Assembly: GCA_934418055.1 (NCBI GenBank)
Contig: CAKRWX010000016.1
Span: 1 to 19,958 of the forward strand
Reading direction: 5' to 3'
Origin: an uncultured Lachnospiraceae bacterium
Lineage (GTDB): Bacteria; Bacillota; Clostridia; Lachnospirales; Lachnospiraceae
DNA: 19,958 nt
Position numbers and translations under genes: made by a program. The notes beneath the pieces are model-generated. The model ran no database searches and had not been told where the DNA came from. It saw only the letters and a program-made list of their open reading frames with translations. Positions 15,003 to 19,958 of the stretch are shown piece by piece (position 1 is the stretch's first letter; every line of letters begins with the position of its first letter).

Positions 15003-17341
15003 GATTCAGAAGCCTCCTCTTTTTCCTGTCCCCGTTTGCTGGATCTTGTCAATTCCGCCTTATCGATCAGCTTATCTCCAACTAACAGAAGCTGCGGCAG
15101 AACAGACATAACTAAAATAATGGAAATCAGCGCTCCACGTCCCAAGGTCTTACCTAAAGAAGCGATGGTCGCATTGGAAGTCAGCGCTCCGATGACGAAT
15201 CCTGCACAGACCATCATCGTACCAGAAGTAATGATAGTTGGGAACGCCTGGTTTAACGTTTCTATGATCGCTGTCTTACGGTCCGTCATTTCTTTTCTGA
15301 TCGCCATATAACGGCTGGTGATCACGATCGCATAGTCAATCGTCGCACCCATCTGGATGGAGCTTACGATCAGGTAACTTAAGAAGTACATCTTATCGTT
15401 GGTCACATATGGGATCGCGAAGTTGATCCAGATACTTCCCTGAATCGTCAGTACCAGTAAAAATGGAAGTCCTGCGTTCTGGAAAGTAAATAACAGGATC
15501 GCCCATACGAACAATGCCGTCAGCACGCTGATCATGATGTTATCTTTCTGGAAGGAGTTGCTTAACTCCTCATTGCTGGTAGCGTCACCCACTACATAGG
15601 ACTCATCATAATACTCTTTCACCATGTCACGGATCTCATCCACCACCGCAAAGGTCTCTGCACCTTCTACGGCTCCCTTTAAGGTAAATACCATACGGTC
15701 GTATTTGTCGCCCTCCAGCTGCTCTCTGGCATCGCAGATCTGCTGGTGCAGGTCATCGATCTCTTCGGATTTGTCATCGTCAAAATCGATCCCGCCCTTT
15801 TCCTTCTGCTCGTAGATAAAGTCTACCATGTCGATGATGGACACACGGTAATCCTCTAAATTCTTCATAAATGCACTGTACTGTTCATTTTCAAGAGCAT
15901 AAAACTGATACAGCACCCGGCACAGATCCAGATCCACATCTGCCACCTCGGAAAATTCTCTTGGATTTAATTTATCCACCAGAATGTATTTTCCATCATC
16001 GGTAACTTCTACATTGGCAAGACCTAACGCCGCGTCCACACGATCCATCTCCTCCAGACGGGCTAAGATCTTGCCTTCCTTCTCATAATCACCCTTTGGA
16101 ACAACAACCGCCATGGTATTGGTTACTTCGAAGGTCTTCTCGATCCGCTCTTTGGAGGCCAGATACTCATTCTTGATCTTGGAATCAATGGAGTTCTGGT
16201 CATAAATATAGGAACTCTTATTGGACAGAACTGCCGCTCCCGCCACGATCACTAAAAAGATCGGAATCGCAATAAAGCGGGTATGTACCACAAATTTGCC
16301 CCAGTAATTAATCTTTGGAACGAAATTTTTATGCTTCGTGTTATCGATGGCATTGGACATCATCACAAGCAGGGCAGGCATCAGAAGGAATACCGATACC
16401 ATGCTCAGCACGATGGCCTTTACCATGACACGGCCCAGATCCATACCAATGCCAAACTCCATGAACATCAGGGCCACCATACCGGAAATGGTCGTCAAAC
16501 TGGAGGAAGAAATCTCCGGGATCGCCTTACTCAAAGCTACCGTTGTTGCCTCTGTCGCTACATAATGCTCCCGCTCCTCCAGAAAACGGTGCAGGAAAAT
16601 GATCGCATAATCCACAGACATGGCCAGCTGTAATACTGCCCCCACCGCATTCGTAACGAAAGAAACACTTCCGAACCAATAGTTCGTACCGATGTTTAAG
16701 ATCATCGATACTAAAAATACGATCGGCAGGATCGCGATCTCTGCATAAGTACGGGAGGTAAATAACAAAACTCCTAAAACGATAAAAACAACGATCACAC
16801 CGATCAGCTTCATATCTTCCTGAAGGGACTTGGCATCATCCTTGTCTACGGTCGTGTATACATAAGAAGAATATCCATCCAGCGAGTCCCTCACTTTTTC
16901 CATGGCCGTCTGGGACAGTTTGGTGTCCTCCGGCTCATCGAAGGTCAACGTATACAAAGCGCTGGCATCCTGATAATAATCAGTTACTTCTTTATCATCG
17001 TAATCGTCATCGGATGCATCATAGAAATCCACGGCAGAAATGCCATTGATATCCTCCATCTCCTTTGCCAGCTGCAATGCCTTTTCATAAGTAATATTCG
17101 TCACCATGATCTTCGCTGATCCAAAGGTGGTAAACTGCTCATCCATGATATCCAGGCCCTGCCTTGTCTCGGTGCTCTCAGGCAGATAATCCGTCAGGTC
17201 ATTGATCACCTTTACCTTTGACATGGAAAGCACGCTGTAAATGCAGGCCAGAATGAACAATGCAATAAAAGCTTTCCGCTTATTGACGATAAAGCGGGCC
17301 ACTCTCATCATAAAACTTTCCGGCTCTCTCTTCTCTTCCAT
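14999..17341 (-). CDS. MMPL/RND superfamily exporter
   Basis: This 780-aa protein shows the RND two-fold repeat: a membrane helix (about 24-42), a ~135-aa extracellular domain and a helix bundle (about 177-330). A second helix (about 354-372), a ~220-aa extracellular domain and a second bundle (about 600-765) follow. Each bundle carries the Asp-Tyr pair that relays protons in MmpL3-type proteins: SVDYAI (Asp244-Tyr245) and TIDYAI (Asp669-Tyr670). MMPL proteins move lipids, glycolipids or hydrophobic compounds outward using the proton gradient; the cargo here is unknown. The second extracellular domain includes an acidic helical stretch (about 484-545). AAGGA lies eight bases before the start. 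It is the first gene of the operon, divergent from a TetR gene, and its stop overlaps the start of the GLUG protein. Confidence 0.92.
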   Translation of the reverse strand: MEEKREPESFMMRVARFIVNKRKAFIALFILACIYSVLSMSKVKVINDLTDYLPESTETRQGLDIMDEQFTTFGSAKIMVTNITYEKALQLAKEMEDINGISAVDFYDASDDDYDDKEVTDYYQDASALYTLTFDEPEDTKLSQTAMEKVRDSLDGYSSYVYTTVDKDDAKSLQEDMKLIGVIVVFIVLGVLLFTSRTYAEIAILPIVFLVSMILNIGTNYWFGSVSFVTNAVGAVLQLAMSVDYAIIFLHRFLEEREHYVATEATTVALSKAIPEISSSSLTTISGMVALMFMEFGIGMDLGRVMVKAIVLSMVSVFLLMPALLVMMSNAIDNTKHKNFVPKINYWGKFVVHTRFIAIPIFLVIVAGAAVLSNKSSYIYDQNSIDSKIKNEYLASKERIEKTFEVTNTMAVVVPKGDYEKEGKILARLEEMDRVDAALGLANVEVTDDGKYILVDKLNPREFSEVADVDLDLCRVLYQFYALENEQYSAFMKNLEDYRVSIIDMVDFIYEQKEKGGIDFDDDKSEEIDDLHQQICDAREQLEGDKYDRMVFTLKGAVEGAETFAVVDEIRDMVKEYYDESYVVGDATSNEELSNSFQKDNIMISVLTALFVWAILLFTFQNAGLPFLLVLTIQGSIWINFAIPYVTNDKMYFLSYLIVSSIQMGATIDYAIVITSRYMAIRKEMTDRKTAIIETLNQAFPTIITSGTMMVCAGFVIGALTSNATIASLGKTLGRGALISIILVMSVLPQLLLVGDKLIDKAELTRSSKRGQEKEEASES

Positions 17342-17400
17342 ATTTTCAGTCCTTTCTTACAAGTCTTTGATAACTGATAATGCTTATTCTCACTTGCCCT

Positions 17401-17429
17401 ATTATGACTAAATATGGTAAAATACTCAA
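17401..17429 (-). promoter_or_regulatory. Promoter of the exporter operon
   Basis: Minus-strand TTGAGT (17429-17424) and CATAAT (17406-17401) are 17 bp apart. The predicted start near 17394 gives a leader of about 53 nt. Confidence 0.6.
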
Positions 17430-17447
17430 GAATCACTTTTTTTATTT

Positions 17448-17483
17448 TGTTTCAAATGAGACATATTTTTATTTTTGTCTCAT
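17448..17483. promoter_or_regulatory. Overlapping inverted repeats, probable TetR operator
   Basis: ATGAGACA (17456-17463) and TGTCTCAT (17476-17483) form a perfect 8-bp inverted repeat with a 12-bp spacer. The left arm also pairs, with one mismatch, with TGTTTC (17448-17453), giving TGTTTC-N4-GAGACA. These half-sites lie between the divergent exporter operon and the TetR gene, 25 bp before the TetR start codon, and probably cover the TetR promoter. Confidence 0.55.
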
Positions 17484-17507
17484 CATGTACAAATACGGAG
17501 GTTTGTT

Positions 17508-18089
17508 ATGTCTAACCATCTGGAACCACAGGAAAAAATATCTGCCCGAAGGACCTACACCCTTCTCCAGCAGGCTTTTTTTAAGCTGCTGACGGAGAAA
17601 CCATTTGAGAAGATCACCTTAAAAGAGCTGTGCGACACCGCCATGATCCCCCGCTCTACCTTTTACCGGTATTTTGAGGATAAATACGATCTGTTAGGCT
17701 ACTGCCTCCAGAATTTTTTTGAAAATATGGATCTGGATATTGATGTGATCTATCTGAAAAACCTGGATGCCATGAAGGATTACCTGGCTAAGACTTTAAA
17801 GGTATTAGACACTGCCCACGCCCAGTTCTCCAGGATCTACCGTCTGAACCGGGACGGCGTTTTTATGGATCTTCTGCGCTCTCTTCTGATCCAGGTTCTT
17901 ACAGACAAATTAAAACAGGCGGAGAAGTCCGGCATTCACTGCCGGATCTCTACGCCTGTCTTTACCTATCTGCTGGCTGATTTTTATATCAGCGTGGCAA
18001 AATGTTATTTAGATTTTGATGGAGAGTTCTCCGCCGAAGATTTCATTGAACATGTGGTGCTGTTTGCCAACAGAAACTTCTTTGAATAA
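17508..18089 (+). CDS. TetR/AcrR family regulator of the divergent exporter operon
   Basis: This 193-aa protein has a TetR helix-turn-helix at about 12-62 (LLTEKPFEKITLKELCDTAMIPRSTFYRYFEDKYDLL) and a helical C-terminal domain of about 130 aa with no recognised ligand signature. The ATG at 17508 has GGAGG six bases upstream; an in-frame ATG at 17475 lies inside the inverted repeat and lacks a site. It is transcribed away from the MMPL exporter with a 166-bp shared upstream region, the usual arrangement for a TetR repressor of an efflux operon that also controls itself. It shares the TFYR-F-DKYDL core with the TetR at 6227-6784, as many family members do. Its gene ends at the edge of the structured element at 18090-18290. 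Confidence 0.9.
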   Translation: MSNHLEPQEKISARRTYTLLQQAFFKLLTEKPFEKITLKELCDTAMIPRSTFYRYFEDKYDLLGYCLQNFFENMDLDIDVIYLKNLDAMKDYLAKTLKVLDTAHAQFSRIYRLNRDGVFMDLLRSLLIQVLTDKLKQAEKSGIHCRISTPVFTYLLADFYISVAKCYLDFDGEFSAEDFIEHVVLFANRNFFE

Positions 18090-18290
18090 AACTCCTTGGA
18101 TTCAAGTCGAACGTCCGTGAGACTTGGCGCGTGATTCTGGTCAGCGTAAGCTGACATATTCTTTACAGAATCACTGCGCATCCTCGCGGAGCGTTTATCT
18201 CAGTCGGAGATTGGACTCCCACTGAGAATAATTTGTTATTACTCACCACCTGAAGAGGTGGGAGTCTTCTCGACTGAGATAAAAACTCCT
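18088..18290. mobile_element. Orphan IS200/IS605-like end or TnpB-type guide-RNA remnant, highly folded, flanked by direct repeats
   Basis: There is no gene here but a chain of near-perfect stems. CAAGTC/GACTTG lies at 18103-18126. GCGC plus GTGATTCTG (18127-18139) pairs with CAGAATCAC-T-GCGC (18166-18179) and encloses GTCAGC-GTAA-GCTGAC (18140-18155). A perfect 13-bp stem (18194-18206 with 18271-18283) encloses GACTCCCAC (18214-18222)/GTGGGAGTC (18258-18266), a TGAGAATAA hairpin (18223-18244), and a competing CCACCT-GAAG-AGGTGG hairpin (18246-18261). The whole is bounded by AAAACTCCT at 18088-18096 and 18282-18290. Subterminal hairpins ending in a GGTGGGAGT stem are typical of IS605 right ends and the associated omega RNA in Clostridia (from memory). 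No transposase frame is present. It may also end transcription of the TetR gene. Confidence 0.55.
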
Positions 18291-19371
18291 ATTTGTTGGA
18301 CATCTTATCAATCGCTTCCCATAAGCCGTTTAAGTAGGTTGCGCCTAATGCTCTGTCATACAGACCATAACCTGGACGGCCTACCTCGCCCCAGATCATT
18401 CTTCCGTGGTCCGGACGAACATAAACGTCATGTGGGCAGGTATCGTATACTGCCTTTACGATCTCGAACATATCCAGATCACCGGTGGAAGACAGATGAG
18501 CTGCCTCGCGGAAACATCTCTCGCCTAAGTACTTCACATTACGGATGTGCAGGCATGCGATACGGTCCATCTCACCAAAGTGGCGGATGATAGCTGGGAT
18601 ATCGTTAGCCGGGTTGGAACCTAAGGAACCGGTGCACAGGCACAGAGCGTTCGCTGGTGAATCGTGTAACGCTACGATCTTATCGAAATCTTCCTGGCTG
18701 TGGGAGATACGTGGCAGACCGAAGATCGGCCATGCCGGATCGTCTGGATGAACTGCCATCTTCACGCCAACTTCCTCGCATACCGGAATGATGGCATCCA
18801 GGAAGTACTTGTAATTCTCACGCAGCATATCCGGGGTAATGCCCTCGTACTGCTTCAGAGTCTTCTCCAGCTCTGCCAGACGCTCTGGCTCCCAGCCTGG
18901 AAGTGTAAAGCCATGGCTGTCCTCTGCAGTCTTCTTAACAATGTCAAGAGGAGTCATGTTGCCTAATTCCTTCTCATCGAAGTATAAGCTGTTGGAACCG
19001 TCCTCCTCGATCACACGTGCCAGATCGGTACGCAGCCAGTCAAATACAGGCATGAAGTTGTATACGATAACCTTAACGCCGTACTTCGCCAGGTTGCGGA
19101 TGGTAATGATGTAGTTCTCGATGTATTTGTCACGGGTTGGCAGACCCATCTTGATGTCCTCGTGAACGTTTACGCTCTCGATCACTTCACACTCAAGACC
19201 TGCTGCATGAACGCCATCGATGTACTCCTTGCACTCCTCGTCGGTCCATACCTCACCTGCTGCCTTGTAATCCAATAATCCCATGATGCCAGTCATGCCT
19301 GGAATCTGCTTGATCTGCTGCAGGGTGATCGGATCACTGTCTTTGCCGTACCAGCGGAATGTCATTTTCAT
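18289..19371 (-). CDS. uxuA: Mannonate dehydratase
   Basis: This 360-aa, full-length cytoplasmic enzyme dehydrates D-mannonate to 2-keto-3-deoxygluconate in glucuronate breakdown. Family hallmarks include MTFRWYG at the N-terminus, [30 protein letters not shown] and [35 protein letters not shown] and [13 protein letters not shown] carry the metal-binding Cys/His/Asp residues. GGAGGG lies eight bases before the ATG at 19371; a second ATG two codons on is equally in frame. Its product is the substrate of KdgK (2968-3987). It has its own promoter, overlapped by an inverted repeat that suggests a GntR-type repressor (UxuR/ExuR class). Its stop codon touches the direct repeat bounding the folded element at 18088-18290. 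No mannonate oxidoreductase (uxuB) or uronate isomerase is adjacent in the window. Confidence 0.95.
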   Translation of the reverse strand: MKMTFRWYGKDSDPITLQQIKQIPGMTGIMGLLDYKAAGEVWTDEECKEYIDGVHAAGLECEVIESVNVHEDIKMGLPTRDKYIENYIITIRNLAKYGVKVIVYNFMPVFDWLRTDLARVIEEDGSNSLYFDEKELGNMTPLDIVKKTAEDSHGFTLPGWEPERLAELEKTLKQYEGITPDMLRENYKYFLDAIIPVCEEVGVKMAVHPDDPAWPIFGLPRISHSQEDFDKIVALHDSPANALCLCTGSLGSNPANDIPAIIRHFGEMDRIACLHIRNVKYLGERCFREAAHLSSTGDLDMFEIVKAVYDTCPHDVYVRPDHGRMIWGEVGRPGYGLYDRALGATYLNGLWEAIDKMSNK

Positions 19372-19418
19372 AAATAAATCCCTCCTGAATAAAATATTTT
19401 TCGTTGTCTGATAGTCTT

Positions 19419-19448
19419 ATTATATCCCTTGTCCGCGTCTCTTGTCAA
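19419..19448 (-). promoter_or_regulatory. uxuA promoter
   Basis: Minus-strand TTGACA (19448-19443) and TATAAT (19424-19419) are both perfect, separated by 18 bp. The predicted start near 19412 gives a leader of about 40 nt. Confidence 0.8.
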
Positions 19449-19460
19449 CTAGTATACAAG
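19441..19460. promoter_or_regulatory. Probable repressor operator over the uxuA -35 box
   Basis: CTTGT (19441-19445) and ACAAG (19456-19460) form an inverted repeat around a core containing ACTAGT and GTATAC. It covers the -35 box, and a TTGTATAC-like core is common for GntR-family repressors. Confidence 0.45.
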
Positions 19461-19506
19461 TCTTTTTTTAAGAAATCCACAAGAATATCTGCACAAAATT
19501 TTCCTC

Positions 19507-19535
19507 TTGTGCCAGCTCCTGTTTTTCCTTACAAT
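19507..19535 (+). promoter_or_regulatory. Promoter for the membrane protein gene at the right edge
   Basis: TTGTGC (19507-19512) and TACAAT (19530-19535) are 17 bp apart, about 95 bp before the ATG at 19629. Confidence 0.5.
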
Positions 19536-19628
19536 AAAAGTATCAGGCCAGCGGTTCTCCTGTCACCTCCGACTTTTGAACACGCTCCGGCTTTTCGAAT
19601 TATGAAACAGATAAAGGGGATTACATCT

Positions 19629-19958
19629 ATGGATCAGACCACCTACACCATCCCGGTCATGGTAGACAAGAAGATTTACCGGGATTTTGCGCTGTTTAAC
19701 TGCTTCAAGCGCCAGAAAAACTATCGTTCACCTGCCATTTTCACTGGAAGTTTCTTAGTTTTCGCTATCATCTGCTTTGTGATGCGGGATCGGGCAGAAC
19801 AGGCAGTGCTCTTAGGAAGCGTATTGGCTTCCATCGCCATCATTCTTCCGGCGGTTTATTTTGGGACCTTTTTCCACTCGATCCAGGTCCAGTCCAAAAA
19901 GCTGAAGCTGCAGACGCCCCAGTACGCCTACACCGTTCATCTGGGCACTGCCGAAGAG
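19629..19958 (+). CDS. Membrane protein, N-terminal part (gene runs off the window)
   Basis: The first 110 codons are present and the frame is open at the edge. AAAGGGG lies nine bases before the ATG. A polar start (MDQTTYTIPVMVDKKIYRDF) is followed by a basic stretch (KRQKNYRSP). Two hydrophobic helices follow (about 36-52 and 60-83) and then a soluble part beginning IQVQSKKLKLQTPQYAYTVHLG. Two helices placed early, followed by a strand-rich domain, resemble YcxB-like proteins of Firmicutes, but the similarity is only in layout and I do not assign a family. It has its own promoter and diverges from uxuA. No function is proposed. Confidence 0.75.
   Translation, partial: MDQTTYTIPVMVDKKIYRDFALFNCFKRQKNYRSPAIFTGSFLVFAIICFVMRDRAEQAVLLGSVLASIAIILPAVYFGTFFHSIQVQSKKLKLQTPQYAYTVHLGTAEE

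Overview
The window looks like chromosomal DNA of a gut-type Lachnospiraceae bacterium (Clostridia; Blautia or a close relative is my best guess, from protein style only). Supporting signs are strong AGGAGG-type ribosome binding sites, TTGACA/TATAAT promoters, intrinsic terminators with T-tracts, a monoderm-type lipoprotein with a coiled-coil domain (DUF4349), and hexuronate catabolic genes. No rRNA, tRNA or CRISPR array was seen.

Layout. Positions 1-950 are decayed: the middle part of a MATE efflux gene runs into an inverted, internally deleted Rpn-family nuclease/transposase remnant. A MerR regulator (1063-1527) converges on a DUF4349 lipoprotein (1638-2720). Next come 2-keto-3-deoxygluconate kinase (2968-3987), a beta-carbonic anhydrase (4088-4633) and an iron-dependent lactaldehyde/1,2-propanediol dehydrogenase (4895-6043), then a TetR regulator (6227-6784) that appears to be read from the promoter of a second Rpn remnant (6804-7172). 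A LysR regulator (7284-8186), a two-part cytoplasmic PHB-depolymerase-like esterase (8279-10012) and a DASS/SLC13 anion transporter (10028-11320) form a small catabolic cluster. It has a LysR-type inverted repeat centred about 65 bp upstream of the predicted transcription start.

The most unusual part is 11591-18089. An MMPL/RND-type membrane exporter (14999-17341) is translationally coupled by an ATGA overlap to a 1051-aa membrane-anchored surface protein (11847-15002). In that protein two blocks of GLUG repeats flank a roughly 280-aa coiled coil. A small helix-turn-helix protein (11591-11944) overlaps its 3' end out of frame. A TetR regulator (17508-18089) diverges from the exporter, with inverted repeats between them. 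I read this as a regulated exporter plus dedicated surface partner. The beta / helical-hairpin / beta layout resembles the topology of RND adaptor proteins, but that parallel is inference.

Positions 18090-18290 hold a gene-free, very highly folded element between two convergent genes, flanked by 9-bp direct repeats. It resembles an orphan IS200/IS605 end or TnpB-associated guide RNA. Mannonate dehydratase uxuA (18289-19371) follows, with a promoter overlapped by a likely repressor site. A membrane protein gene begins at 19629 and runs off the window. KdgK and UxuA both serve hexuronate (glucuronate/galacturonate) breakdown but are 14 kb apart here.
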